A stretch of 64,000 nt of DNA from an uncultured Tateyamaria sp. (GCA_947501275.1 CANMVD010000001.1:682001-746000); one strand, 5' to 3'; positions 9,478 to 18,676 are shown, counted from the stretch's first letter. Translations and numbers: made by a program. Notes: a model not told the origin generated them from the letters alone.

Positions 9478-12450
9478 CTAGTCCGGGTTGCCCCGCGTGA
9501 AACTGATCTTGGACAAATCCGGTGCCTGTCGTGCGGCTCTGCTGATGGGTAAGGGCGCATTTTCAGGCGTCAGCACATGGCGCAGCAGCGCCACCGGGTG
9601 CGCCTTGAGGGTGAGCCGTGTGGCAACATAATCCTCGACCACCTCCTCGCCCAATGTCATCTGCGGCAGCAATGCTGCCGGTTCATCCACCACCTCTCCG
9701 TCAATATCTGTGGCAAACAGGGGCAAGACGGGGCCGGGTGCCAGTGCCTTGGCCTCCCACAGCGCCTCACGCCGCGCCACATCTATACCAGCGAACACAT
9801 CTGCTTCGGCCAGCCGCACGATGATCTGGTGGCTCAGCCCGGCCCGCCGCCACACATCGCGCACAGATTGATAGCCATTGCCACGTGCGGCTGTGATCCA
9901 CGTGGCGTCTTCCTCGCCCAGCCCCTTGATCTGACGGAACCCCAGCCGCAGCGCCAACCCGCCCTGCCCGTCAGGCTCCATCACGTTGTCCCAGAAGCTG
10001 GCATTGATGCAGATGGGGCGCACGACAACCCCATGTTCGCGCGCATCCCGCACGATCTGCGAAGGCGCATAGAACCCCATCGGCTGCGCGTTCAGCAGCG
10101 CACAGGCAAAGATGCCGGGGTGGTGGCATTTGATCCAGCTGGACGCATAGACCAGCAGCGCAAAGCTGGCCGCATGACTTTCAGGAAAGCCATAGGAGCC
10201 GAACCCCTCGATCTGGGAAAAGCACCGCTCGGCAAAGTCGTCATCATAGCCGTTCCTGCGCATCCCCTTAAGGAACAGCGCGCGAAACTCGCTGACGGAC
10301 CCGTGCTTTTTGAACGTGGCCAGCGACCGCCGGAGCCGATCTGCCTGATCAGGGGTAAAGCCTGCCCCGACAATCGCGATCTGCATCGCCTGTTCCTGAA
10401 ACAAAGGCACACCCAGCGTCTTGCCCAGCACCTGCCCCAGTTCGTCGGAGGGAAAGCTCACCTCCTCCTCTCCGTTCCTGCGCCGGATATAGGGGTGTAC
10501 CATATCGCCCTGAATTGGCCCGGGACGGATAATCGCGACCTCGATCACCAGATCGTAGAAGTTGCGCGGGCGCATCCGCGGTAGAAAGTTCATCTGCGCC
10601 CGGCTTTCCACCTGAAACACGCCCACGCTGTCAGCCTCGCACAGCATGTCATAGACCCGTGGGTCTTCAGGCGGCAGCGTGGCCAGCGTGTAATCACGCT
10701 GGTGGTGCATCTTGAGCAGATCAAATGCTTTGCGGATACACGTGAGCATCCCGAGACTGAGGACATCGACCTTGAGGATACCCAGACTGTCGATATCGTC
10801 CTTGTCCCAGCAGATGACGGTGCGGTTCTCCATCGTGGCATTCTCGATGGGGACAAGCTCGTCAAGCCGCCCGTCGGTGATGATAAATCCGCCCACATGT
10901 TGAGACAGGTGCCGGGGGAAGCCGTTGATTTCATAGACCAGCGCAATGGTTTGCCGCAGCCGTTGGTCACGGAGATCGAGACCGATTTCGGCCATCCGTT
11001 CGGCCTCGATCCCCTTGGTGGAAAAGAAACCCCACAGCTGGGAACTGAGCGCCGAGATCGTATCCTCGCTCAACCCCATGGCGCGACCCACCTCGCGGAT
11101 GGCGCGTTTGCCCCTGTAATGGACAACAGTGGCACACAGGCCTGCGCGTTCACGCCCGTAGCGTTCGTAGATGTGCTGGATTACCTCCTCGCGTCGCTCA
11201 TGTTCGAAATCAACGTCAATGTCGGGGGGCTCATCCCGCGCCTCACTGACAAAGCGTTCAAACACCATCGTCCCCATCTCGGGGCTGACCGAGGTAATGC
11301 CAAGGCAATAGCAGACCACCGAATTCGCGGCCGAGCCGCGCCCCTGACACAGGATGTTGCGAGACCGGGCGAAGGCCACAATATCGCGCACCGTCAGAAA
11401 ATAGGGTTCGTATTTCAGCTTTGCGATCAGGGTCAGTTCGTGACGCAGCAGGCGTTGGGCCTTTTCCGGAGCGCCAGCCGGGTAGCGCCACTTCAGCCCT
11501 TCATAGGCCAGCCGTTCCAACCTTTGGCTGGGGTTTTCATTCTCGGTGATTTCTGAGGGGTATTCATAGCGTAACTCGTCCAGAGAGAAGGTGAGTTGGT
11601 CTGCCAGCGCGCCGGCTCGATGTACGGCCTCTTCATGCCCTTCAAAGATACGCAGCATATCCGCTTCACCGCGCAAACGCCCCTCGCCATTGGCCAGGGC
11701 GTGTCGCCCCAGATCATCAACACGGACCTTCATGCGCACAGCCGTGACCACATCCGCCAGCTTGCGCCTTGATCCGTGGTGCATGCGTGGCGCAGCAGAA
11801 GCCAGCGTGGGCAGACCCAGATCACGCGCCTGATCCGCAAGCGCGTCAAACCGCACCGTATCCCGTCCGTCGTAGTAGGGCACCATCAGCACGTGGATGT
11901 TTCCAGCAAAGCGGCGCGTCAGCCGTTGCGCTGTCTGCACCCAACCATTCGCGCCGTCGTCCGCCGTTTGCGCATGTGGCCAAAGGAGCAGGTGGAGACC
12001 ATGATGAAATTCTTCAAGGTCACTCAGGGACAGGTCGCACAGTCCCTTTTCTGCTCTTCGTCGCCCAACCGAAATAATGCGGCACAAAGACCGCCAACCT
12101 GCGCGGTTCTTGGGGATTGCCGTGATCATAGGTGCGTCGCAGAAGACGAGTCGTGCCGCCGGGATCAGCCGCGGCGTACTGTTGATATTTGCATCGGGCG
12201 GAGCCGGGATATGATCCGGCCTTGGCGGCCCGATCAGACCATATGTAGCGTAGAAGTCTCGCCGCTCCTTGACGCTGCGCGCAATCGTGCGCGCTTCGGT
12301 ATGCGCCCGCACGATCCCAGCTACCGAGTTGTCATCAGCAATCGCCAACGCCTCCATCCCCAGCACGGCGGCACGGCGCATGTACTCTTCCGGGTGCGAC
12401 GCCCCGGTGAGGAAGGTGAAGTTCGATGTGGTCGACAGTTCTGTGAACAT
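9478..12450 (-). CDS. dnaE2: Error-prone DNA polymerase DnaE2 (ImuC), short C-terminus
   Basis: A C-family polymerase of 990 residues used for translesion synthesis after DNA damage. It has the N-terminal PHP domain (LSTTSNFTFLTGASHPEE, IADDNSVAG), the catalytic acidic motif PDIDVDFEHERR near residue 412, and the SQHVGG and RPGPIQGDMVHP segments typical of DnaE2. After HPVALLRHVL the protein ends in about 30 residues. The OB-fold region (VAGLVLVRQRPG-like) that closes most DnaE2 proteins I know is missing and is not found in the following DNA. The usual partners imuA and imuB are not adjacent. A LexA-like site lies 33 bases upstream of the start. Confidence 0.93.
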   Translation of the reverse strand: MFTELSTTSNFTFLTGASHPEEYMRRAAVLGMEALAIADDNSVAGIVRAHTEARTIARSVKERRDFYATYGLIGPPRPDHIPAPPDANINSTPRLIPAARLVFCDAPMITAIPKNRAGWRSLCRIISVGRRRAEKGLCDLSLSDLEEFHHGLHLLLWPHAQTADDGANGWVQTAQRLTRRFAGNIHVLMVPYYDGRDTVRFDALADQARDLGLPTLASAAPRMHHGSRRKLADVVTAVRMKVRVDDLGRHALANGEGRLRGEADMLRIFEGHEEAVHRAGALADQLTFSLDELRYEYPSEITENENPSQRLERLAYEGLKWRYPAGAPEKAQRLLRHELTLIAKLKYEPYFLTVRDIVAFARSRNILCQGRGSAANSVVCYCLGITSVSPEMGTMVFERFVSEARDEPPDIDVDFEHERREEVIQHIYERYGRERAGLCATVVHYRGKRAIREVGRAMGLSEDTISALSSQLWGFFSTKGIEAERMAEIGLDLRDQRLRQTIALVYEINGFPRHLSQHVGGFIITDGRLDELVPIENATMENRTVICWDKDDIDSLGILKVDVLSLGMLTCIRKAFDLLKMHHQRDYTLATLPPEDPRVYDMLCEADSVGVFQVESRAQMNFLPRMRPRNFYDLVIEVAIIRPGPIQGDMVHPYIRRRNGEEEVSFPSDELGQVLGKTLGVPLFQEQAMQIAIVGAGFTPDQADRLRRSLATFKKHGSVSEFRALFLKGMRRNGYDDDFAERCFSQIEGFGSYGFPESHAASFALLVYASSWIKCHHPGIFACALLNAQPMGFYAPSQIVRDAREHGVVVRPICINASFWDNVMEPDGQGGLALRLGFRQIKGLGEEDATWITAARGNGYQSVRDVWRRAGLSHQIIVRLAEADVFAGIDVARREALWEAKALAPGPVLPLFATDIDGEVVDEPAALLPQMTLGEEVVEDYVATRLTLKAHPVALLRHVLTPENAPLPISRAARQAPDLSKISFTRGNPD

Positions 12451-12482
12451 TTAGCAGATTCGCAAAGGCAGACTGTCATTGT

Positions 12483-12497
12483 ATTCTTGTTTTGTTC
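12483..12497 (-). promoter_or_regulatory. Putative LexA (SOS) operator of dnaE2
   Basis: The plus strand reads ATTC-N7-GTTC, or GAAC-N7-GAAT on the gene strand. It differs by one base from the alphaproteobacterial SOS box GTTC-N7-GTTC. It lies 33 bases before the dnaE2 ATG, where a repressor would cover the promoter. dnaE2 is a well-known SOS gene, which makes the assignment plausible. Confidence 0.6.
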
Positions 12498-12530
12498 TCA
12501 TTTGAAGATTGTATTGAATTTGAGAGATCG

Positions 12531-12590
12531 CAGGGGGCTCGACCCCCCGCACCTGCGGTGCTCCCCCGGAACTTTTGGGAACAGAAAAGG
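12531..12590. repeat. Double-hairpin intergenic element, REP-like
   Basis: GGGGG (12533-12537) can pair with CCCCC (12543-12547), followed by GCACC (12549-12553) with GGTGC (12557-12561), then CCCCCGGAACTTTTGGGAACAGAAA. From memory this resembles a GC-rich hairpin plus CCCCGGA...TTTGGGAACAGAAA unit scattered between genes in many Rhodobacteraceae. Only one clear copy occurs in this window, so the repeat status is recalled and not shown here. It sits between the divergent dnaE2 and DUF1203 genes. Confidence 0.45.
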
Positions 12591-12663
12591 CGGAATGTTG
12601 CGCAACAAACGGGTCGCCTGCCGGATGTCTTGTACGGCACATTGACCGCAAAGGAGAGACCTC

Positions 12664-13143
12664 ATGTACACATACAAACCCCTACCCACCGACATTGTGG
12701 CTGCTTATCGCAACGGCGCACCTGACGCCTTGGGCAATCCACCCGAGCATCAGGTGTCGACCGGCCCCGGCAACCCATGCCGCCATTGCCTGCAGAATAT
12801 TCCAGAGGGCAGCGACATGCTGGTATTGGCGCACAAGCCATTTGCTGGCACGCATCCTTACTCGGAAATTGGCCCTATCTTTTTATGTGCTTCAGCATGT
12901 GATCACCCTGACGCGACAACAACGCCTGATATCCTGACGACCTCTCCGGATTACCTGATCAAAGGCTATTGTGCCAACGAGCGGATCGTATATGGCACTG
13001 GCGCAATCACCGCGGCGCAAGACATTTCGGACCGATTGGATGCGATCTTTTCCAACCCGGAAGTGAGCGCCATCCACATCCGATCCGCCCGCAACAACTG
13101 TTATCTGACCATGGTTGACCGCCCCAAAACCGTTGACCACTAA
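12664..13143 (+). CDS. DUF1203 domain-containing protein
   Basis: A 159-residue cytoplasmic protein with the layout of the DUF1203 family, small proteins of unknown function. Conserved-looking parts are PCRHCLQNIPEG (residues 39-50), LVLAHKPF, GPIFLCASAC and the closing IHIRSARNNCYL. Five cysteines, including a CxxC at 40-43, hint at metal binding or redox chemistry, but this is a guess. An AAAGGAGAG ribosome-binding site lies before the ATG. It is divergent from dnaE2. Confidence 0.75.
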   Translation: MYTYKPLPTDIVAAYRNGAPDALGNPPEHQVSTGPGNPCRHCLQNIPEGSDMLVLAHKPFAGTHPYSEIGPIFLCASACDHPDATTTPDILTTSPDYLIKGYCANERIVYGTGAITAAQDISDRLDAIFSNPEVSAIHIRSARNNCYLTMVDRPKTVDH

Positions 13144-13212
13144 TGCCTTGTCTGAGGCCGGACCTTGGCGCATAAACACATCTGCTGTTTAGTGAGCCAA
13201 GGATCGCCCCGC

Positions 13213-13392
13213 ATGACCATCGACGCACCCGAGACCAAGATTGTCGACACCCATCGCATTGCCTGTGACGGCGGCGAAGGGGCACTTGGGCATCCCCGCG
13301 TATGGTTGCAGATCCCCGGGGATACGGGATGGGTCGAATGCCCCTATTGCGACTGCAAATACATCCACCGCGAACACACTGACGCCGGTTAA
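13213..13392 (+). CDS. CHCC zinc-finger protein, NDUFS6-like
   Basis: A 59-residue protein with one zinc-binding motif made by C18, H27, C43 and C46 (WVECPYC). This is the zf-CHCC family, the bacterial relatives of the mitochondrial complex I accessory subunit NDUFS6, common in alphaproteobacteria. The bacterial role is probably with respiratory complex I, but its genes are not near. The start at ATG 13213 was chosen because it yields the normal compact protein; the longer frame to 13165 adds nothing family-like. Confidence 0.82.
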   Translation: MTIDAPETKIVDTHRIACDGGEGALGHPRVWLQIPGDTGWVECPYCDCKYIHREHTDAG

Positions 13393-13518
13393 AGCCGCAC
13401 GGATCGCAACACGCGGCAAATCAAGAATCGTGTGCGCCGCCAGGCGCTCAACAGGATCACGTCTGGCCCCGGGCGGCGTGGCGTGGCAAGAAGTGCCAAG
13501 ACGCAAACGGAGCACATC

Positions 13519-16314
13519 ATGGCCCTTCAGTTCGGCAAAGGCTGCCACCTGCATCTGATCGACGGATCAGCCTTCATCTTTCGCGCCTATCACGCGTTGC
13601 CCCCGCTCACGCGCAAATCAGATGGCCTGCCCATCGGGGCTGTGTCCGGGTTTTGCAACATGCTGCAACGCTATGTCGAAGGGAACCATGGCCCCGATGC
13701 GCCAACCCATGTGGCCGTCATTTTCGACAAGGGCAGCCATACCTTTCGCAACGAAATGTATGACCAGTACAAGGCCAACCGCGAGGCGATGCCCGAGGAT
13801 CTGCGCCCGCAGATCCCTTTGACGCGTGACGCAACAGTCGCCTTCAATATCGCGTGCGAAGAGAAGGAAGGCTACGAGGCTGACGACATCATCGCGACGC
13901 TTGCCGTGCAGGCCCGTGCCGCTGGTGGCCGCGTCACCATCATCAGCTCCGACAAAGACTTGATGCAACTGGTCGGTGACGGTGTCGAAATGTTGGACGC
14001 CATGAAGAACAAGCGTATCGACCGTGACGGTGTCCACGAAAAATTTGGTGTCTACCCGGACCGCGTCGTCGATGTGCAGGCTTTGGCCGGAGATTCCGTT
14101 GACAACGTCCCCGGTGCGCCGGGGATCGGTGTCAAAACGGCAGCTCTGCTTATTAACGAATACGGCGATCTCGATGCTCTGCTGGAACGCGCCGGCGAAA
14201 TCAAACAGCCCAAACGCCGCGAGACGCTGATCAACCATGCAGATCAGATCCGTTTGTCGCGCGACCTGGTCCGGCTGGATGAAAACACGCCATTGGATTT
14301 CACCCTCGACGACCTTGAAGTCCGGGACGTTGATCCCGAAAAACTGATGCCGTTTCTGGCCGAGATGGAGTTCCGCACCCTGACCAAGCGTCTCGCAGAA
14401 CAACTCAACGTCCCTGTGCCAGAGATCAAGGAACCCGCACCCGTCGAAAGCGCGGACGCGCCAGAAGCCCCCAGTTTTGAAGACGCGACCTATGAGCACG
14501 TTCAGGATGCCTCCGCCTTGCAGGAATGGATCGATCTGATCTACGAACGCGGCTACGTCGCTGTGGACACAGAAACCACCGGCCTGAACGAGATGATTGC
14601 CGATCTGGTTGGTATCTCGCTGGCGGTGAACCCGGGTCATGCCTGTTATGTCCCTTTGACTCACAAACAAGGTGGTGATGACCTGTTTGGGTCAGATGAT
14701 CTGGCTGCCGGGCAGATGCCTTTTGAGCAGGCTTTGGAGATGCTCAAACCCGTGCTCGAGGATGACAGCATCCTCAAAATCGGGCAAAATATGAAGTACG
14801 ATGCCAAGATCTTTGCCCGTCTCGGCATAAATGTCGCCCCCATCGATGACACCATGTTGATGTCCTATGCAATGCATGGGGGTCTGCACAATCACGGCAT
14901 GGATACATTGTCAGAGCGCTATCTCAATCACACGCCGATCCCGATCAAGCCACTGCTCGGCTCTGGCAAATCTGCCAAGACTTTTGATCAGGTCCCGCTT
15001 GAAGACGCTGTAAAATACGCCGCTGAAGATGCCGATATCACCTTGCGTCTGTGGCAGCAGTTCAAGCCGTTGCTCCATCGTGCGCAAGTCACCAAAGTCT
15101 ATGAGACGCTCGAACGCCCCATGGTCTCTGTGTTGGCGGGAATGGAACGTTCCGGCATCAAGGTGGACCGCGATACACTCAGCCGTATGTCCAATGCGTT
15201 TGCCCAGAAAATGGCTGGACTCGAAGACGAAATCTATGAGCTGGCAGGACGCAAGTTCAACGTCGGTTCCCCTAAACAGCTTGGTGAAATCCTGTTTGAC
15301 GAGATGGGCATAGAAGGTGGGAAAAAGGGCAAGACCGGCGCCTATGCCACTGGTGCAGATGTGCTCGAAGACCTCGCAACAGAACACGAACTGCCGGGGC
15401 GGGTGCTGGATTGGCGGCAACTGAGCAAGTTGAAGTCAACATATACGGACGCACTGCAGGATCACATCAATGCTGACACGGGCCGCGTGCACACGTCCTA
15501 TTCCATCGCGGGAGCGTCTACGGGACGTCTCGCATCGACTGATCCGAACCTGCAAAACATCCCGATCCGCACCGAGGAAGGGCGCCGCATTCGCGAGGCG
15601 TTTGTCTCCGAACCCGGCAAAACGCTGGTCGCACTCGACTATTCGCAGATCGAGCTGAGAATCCTTGCCCACATCGCGGACATTCCGGAGCTGAAACAGG
15701 CCTTCAAGGACGGCATCGACATTCACGCCCTCACGGCCTCCGAGATGTTTGACGTGCCGCTGGACGAGATGACACCCGAGGTACGCCGTCAGGCCAAAGC
15801 CATCAATTTTGGCGTGATCTATGGCATCTCGGGATTTGGTCTGGCCCGCAATCTGCGCATTCCGCGAGCCGAGGCCCAGGGGTTCATCGACCGTTATTTT
15901 GAACGCTTCCCCGGTATCCGCACATACATGGACGATACCAAGGCCTTTGCGAAGGAACACGGCTATGTGCAGACACTTTTCGGGCGGCGCATTCACACCC
16001 CCGAGATCGCTTCCAAAGGGCCACGCGCAGGCTTTGCCGCACGTGCTGCGATCAACGCGCCCATCCAAGGCACAGCCGCTGATGTGATCCGCCGTGCGAT
16101 GATCCGAATGCCCGCAGCGATCAAGGATCTCCCCGCATCCATGCTGCTACAAGTCCACGACGAGCTTCTGTTTGAGGTCGAGGACGGGGGTGTGGACGAA
16201 TTGATCACTGTCGCCAAGGACGTGATGGAAAGCGCGGCAGACCCTGTCGTCCATCTGGACGTCAAGCTGACAGTGGATGCAGGACAAGGACAAAACTGGG
16301 CCGAAGCGCACTGA
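13519..16314 (+). CDS. polA: DNA polymerase I
   Basis: A 931-residue three-domain polymerase for Okazaki fragment maturation and repair. The 5'-3' exonuclease domain covers about 1-300 (IDGSAFIFRAYHALPPL, ADDIIATLA). The 3'-5' proofreading domain keeps its DxE motif in VAVDTETTGL near residue 350. The polymerase domain has motif A (LDYSQIELR), motif B (RRQAKAINFGVIYGISGFG) and motif C (QVHDELLFEVE). All key catalytic residues seem present. I chose ATG 13519, seven bases after ACGGAG; the frame extends upstream to 13432 without family similarity. The next gene starts two bases after its stop. Confidence 0.97.
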   Translation: MALQFGKGCHLHLIDGSAFIFRAYHALPPLTRKSDGLPIGAVSGFCNMLQRYVEGNHGPDAPTHVAVIFDKGSHTFRNEMYDQYKANREAMPEDLRPQIPLTRDATVAFNIACEEKEGYEADDIIATLAVQARAAGGRVTIISSDKDLMQLVGDGVEMLDAMKNKRIDRDGVHEKFGVYPDRVVDVQALAGDSVDNVPGAPGIGVKTAALLINEYGDLDALLERAGEIKQPKRRETLINHADQIRLSRDLVRLDENTPLDFTLDDLEVRDVDPEKLMPFLAEMEFRTLTKRLAEQLNVPVPEIKEPAPVESADAPEAPSFEDATYEHVQDASALQEWIDLIYERGYVAVDTETTGLNEMIADLVGISLAVNPGHACYVPLTHKQGGDDLFGSDDLAAGQMPFEQALEMLKPVLEDDSILKIGQNMKYDAKIFARLGINVAPIDDTMLMSYAMHGGLHNHGMDTLSERYLNHTPIPIKPLLGSGKSAKTFDQVPLEDAVKYAAEDADITLRLWQQFKPLLHRAQVTKVYETLERPMVSVLAGMERSGIKVDRDTLSRMSNAFAQKMAGLEDEIYELAGRKFNVGSPKQLGEILFDEMGIEGGKKGKTGAYATGADVLEDLATEHELPGRVLDWRQLSKLKSTYTDALQDHINADTGRVHTSYSIAGASTGRLASTDPNLQNIPIRTEEGRRIREAFVSEPGKTLVALDYSQIELRILAHIADIPELKQAFKDGIDIHALTASEMFDVPLDEMTPEVRRQAKAINFGVIYGISGFGLARNLRIPRAEAQGFIDRYFERFPGIRTYMDDTKAFAKEHGYVQTLFGRRIHTPEIASKGPRAGFAARAAINAPIQGTAADVIRRAMIRMPAAIKDLPASMLLQVHDELLFEVEDGGVDELITVAKDVMESAADPVVHLDVKLTVDAGQGQNWAEAH

Positions 16315-16316
16315 TC

Positions 16317-17009
16317 ATGGGCTGGTTTGGATACGCGGTGTCTGACGAGACCCAAGACTGGATCGCGGATTCTTTTTTGTGGGCCAAGCAAGAAGGGATC
16401 CTGACCCCACACACCCCTCTCATCCTGCCAAATCGCGAGAATTTTCCAGCGCCGAAAGGGGATCACAAAGATGTGGCGCAGGCGTTGGTGCAGGCTATCC
16501 AACGCCACTTGGGGTTGGATCAACACGTTATCGATGTCGAACCGCTCGACAAACTGCCCGCAGAATACCGGCTGGATTACAACAGTACCGCATCGATAGG
16601 TGGCACATGGCAAAGTGATGGGACGCACAGCCTTATAACATATGATCCGGCAACGGTTGCCCAACCCGTTGCCTTTTTGTCGACGCTGATACACGAGGTC
16701 ATGCACCACCGCCTGCATATGACATCCCTTGATATGCCGGGCGGACCAGAGGCAGAGGAGCTTTCAACAGATCTGCACTGCATCTCGGCAGGGTTCGGCG
16801 TCATTCAAATGCTCGGCGCGGAACAAGCAGGTTGGCAAGGCTATCTGCGCCAGGAAACGCGCGCGCACGCACTTGCGTTGTTTTCGATCGCGACGGGTCG
16901 GGCTGCGGAAGATGTTGTGTTGCACTTGCCAACCCGGTCTGCCCGTCTGTTTCGCAAAGCCATCGCGCACATATCCAAGGACACTGCGTTGGTCGCCACC
17001 ATACAGTAA
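16317..17009 (+). CDS. Uncharacterised protein with HExxH zinc-protease motif
   Basis: A 230-residue protein I do not recognise as a named family. It has LIHEVMHH at residues 124-131, an HExxH motif with a further histidine at once after it, and an acidic stretch EAEELSTDLH at 145-154 that could supply the third zinc ligand about 20 residues downstream, as in gluzincin-type peptidases. No signal peptide or membrane segment is visible, so it probably acts in the cytoplasm. It begins two bases after the polA stop and is probably translated from the same mRNA. Metallopeptidase activity is inferred from the motif only. Confidence 0.75.
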   Translation: MGWFGYAVSDETQDWIADSFLWAKQEGILTPHTPLILPNRENFPAPKGDHKDVAQALVQAIQRHLGLDQHVIDVEPLDKLPAEYRLDYNSTASIGGTWQSDGTHSLITYDPATVAQPVAFLSTLIHEVMHHRLHMTSLDMPGGPEAEELSTDLHCISAGFGVIQMLGAEQAGWQGYLRQETRAHALALFSIATGRAAEDVVLHLPTRSARLFRKAIAHISKDTALVATIQ

Positions 17010-17053
17010 AACGCGTACGATCGGAATGTGACCAAGTGCGGGTAATGCCCGTT

Positions 17054-17806
17054 TCAGGGCATCCAACCCAGACCTAACTCTGTACGATCTTCAGACGTGT
17101 ATTCGGCGCTGATCCACCCCTTGTATCCACTGCTTTCAATCGCATCGAACAAGGCAGCGAAATCGACGTTCCCGGTTCCGGGTGCCGTACGATCCGGCGC
17201 ATCACCAAGCTGGATATGGCGGATGAGGTCCGCATAGGTTTCATAGCACGCAACTGCATCACCGGTGATGACCTGTGCATGATAGCTGTCATATTGCAGG
17301 CCCAGATTGGGTGCGCCCACGGCCTCGATCACGTCGGCTGCCAAATCATACCGAGACAGAAAATACCCCGGGTTCGCTTGTGTGTTGAGTGGTTCCAACG
17401 TGAGGGTCAGGCTGTCTGGCAGCGCATCCACAGCCCGTTTCAGATTGTCGATCAACACCGCATGTGCCTCGGGCCCTTCGGCCACGCCACTCAGCACATG
17501 AATGATCTTCGCCCCCAGCGCGGTCGCGTATCGCGCCGCCCGGCGCATATCGTAGTCAAACCGCGCTTCGCCGCCCGGGATCGCCGCAAACCCGCGTGCA
17601 CCACCCGTGTAGTTCGGCCCGGGCGCGTTCAGCAGAACAAATTGCAGTCCGTTACGCTCCAGCGCGGCAACAGTTTCCGGAACGGCGACATCATAGGGTT
17701 GCAGGACCTCAACAGCCTTGAAGCCCGCATCAGCAGCAGCCTCAAACCGGTCCAGATAGGGCAGTTCGGCCCACAGGTGTGTCAGATTGGCAGCAAAGTG
17801 AAACAT
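17054..17806 (-). CDS. hyi: Hydroxypyruvate isomerase family protein
   Basis: A 250-residue TIM-barrel isomerase of the Hyi/OtnI group. Members convert hydroxypyruvate to tartronate semialdehyde in glyoxylate metabolism or isomerise 2-oxo-tetronates. Visible marks are FAANLTHLWAELPYLDRF at the N-terminus, VLLNAPGPN, the acidic metal ligand in LTLEPLNTQ, GLQYDSYHAQ, and a closing WISAEYTSE with a second acidic ligand. It stands alone, without glyoxylate carboligase or tartronate semialdehyde reductase nearby, so the exact substrate is open. Confidence 0.85.
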   Translation of the reverse strand: MFHFAANLTHLWAELPYLDRFEAAADAGFKAVEVLQPYDVAVPETVAALERNGLQFVLLNAPGPNYTGGARGFAAIPGGEARFDYDMRRAARYATALGAKIIHVLSGVAEGPEAHAVLIDNLKRAVDALPDSLTLTLEPLNTQANPGYFLSRYDLAADVIEAVGAPNLGLQYDSYHAQVITGDAVACYETYADLIRHIQLGDAPDRTAPGTGNVDFAALFDAIESSGYKGWISAEYTSEDRTELGLGWMP

Positions 17807-17847
17807 GGCTGCACGCTATCTTGGGTTGTAGGCAGGCGCCAGACAGA

Positions 17848-18549
17848 TCAGAACCTTTCGACCCATGGGCGCAGGTTCAACTCTTCAGACCAAGCCGAGC
17901 GATGCTGGTCGATCAGATGCATGTAGTTCTGGGCAATGGCGTCCGGGTCCAACATCTGATCCGTGCCGTCGTCCACGCGCTCGGTCCGCGCAGCATTTGC
18001 GATACCGCCGTCGATGTTGACCCACGCCACGTGGATGCCCTCGGGATGCAATTCGCGCGACATTGATTGTGCAAGGCCCCTTTGTGCGAACTTGCCCATC
18101 GCAAATGGCGCGGACTGCGGAAACCCTTTGACCCCGGCCGAAGCACCGGTGAACAATATGGTGCCGCGCTGTCCATCAATCGGCGCTTGCTGCAACATGA
18201 TCCGCGCTGCCGCACGCCCCATCAGGAACGACCCGAAGGCGGTTATTTCGACAGAGCGCCTGACGTCTTCGGGATCAAGTTGCGCGATTGGCCCACGACT
18301 GCGCGCCGATGGGTTGTAAATTGCGACGCGGGTTTGACCCTCGAGCCCATCAAACAAGGCATCCATGGCCACAGGATCGCTGCCATCAAGCGCATGTGTC
18401 TGCGCATCCAACGCGCGGGCAAGTGGGCCCAACTTGTCGACATTGCGCGCACCCAACACGATCTGGTGGCCACGCGCGTGCAACGCTCTGGCAAGAGAAG
18501 CCGACAGCCCACTGCCCGCGCCGATGATCACTGCGTTTGATTTGGCCAT
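17848..18549 (-). CDS. Atypical short-chain dehydrogenase (SDR), Tyr replaced by Phe
   Basis: A 233-residue Rossmann-fold protein of the SDR superfamily with the nucleotide-binding GAGSGLSASLARAL at residues 8-21. The serine of the active site is present in LFTGASAG. The YxxxK motif reads FAMGK, so the catalytic tyrosine is phenylalanine (codon TTT); the lysine remains. A similar substitution occurs in a group of proteobacterial SDRs that I recall with an FAGAK sequence, so this is a subfamily trait rather than a sequencing error. Substrate and catalytic competence are unknown. It lies 42 bases upstream of hyi on the same strand. Confidence 0.8.
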   Translation of the reverse strand: MAKSNAVIIGAGSGLSASLARALHARGHQIVLGARNVDKLGPLARALDAQTHALDGSDPVAMDALFDGLEGQTRVAIYNPSARSRGPIAQLDPEDVRRSVEITAFGSFLMGRAAARIMLQQAPIDGQRGTILFTGASAGVKGFPQSAPFAMGKFAQRGLAQSMSRELHPEGIHVAWVNIDGGIANAARTERVDDGTDQMLDPDAIAQNYMHLIDQHRSAWSEELNLRPWVERF

Positions 18550-18676
18550 TGTTGATACCCTCCTGTGACGACACCATGCATATGTGTGTCACCGCGCCGC
18601 TGGCCAATTCCCGGGAAAAGCACAGAAGGGTGTGCACAGACGAAAACGGCGCGTCAGATCACAAGATCACACCACG

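Noticed and set aside
10702-11556. A 284-codon frame antisense to dnaE2
   Set aside because: It mirrors the coding strand of dnaE2 and shows no independent motif.
13618-14670. A 350-codon open frame antisense to polA
   Set aside because: polA is certain here by motifs; the antisense protein resembles nothing and has no ribosome-binding site.
17045-17062. ATGCCC/GGGCAT hairpin near the ends of the HExxH gene and hyi
   Set aside because: It overlaps the hyi coding end and has no T-tract, so it may be chance.
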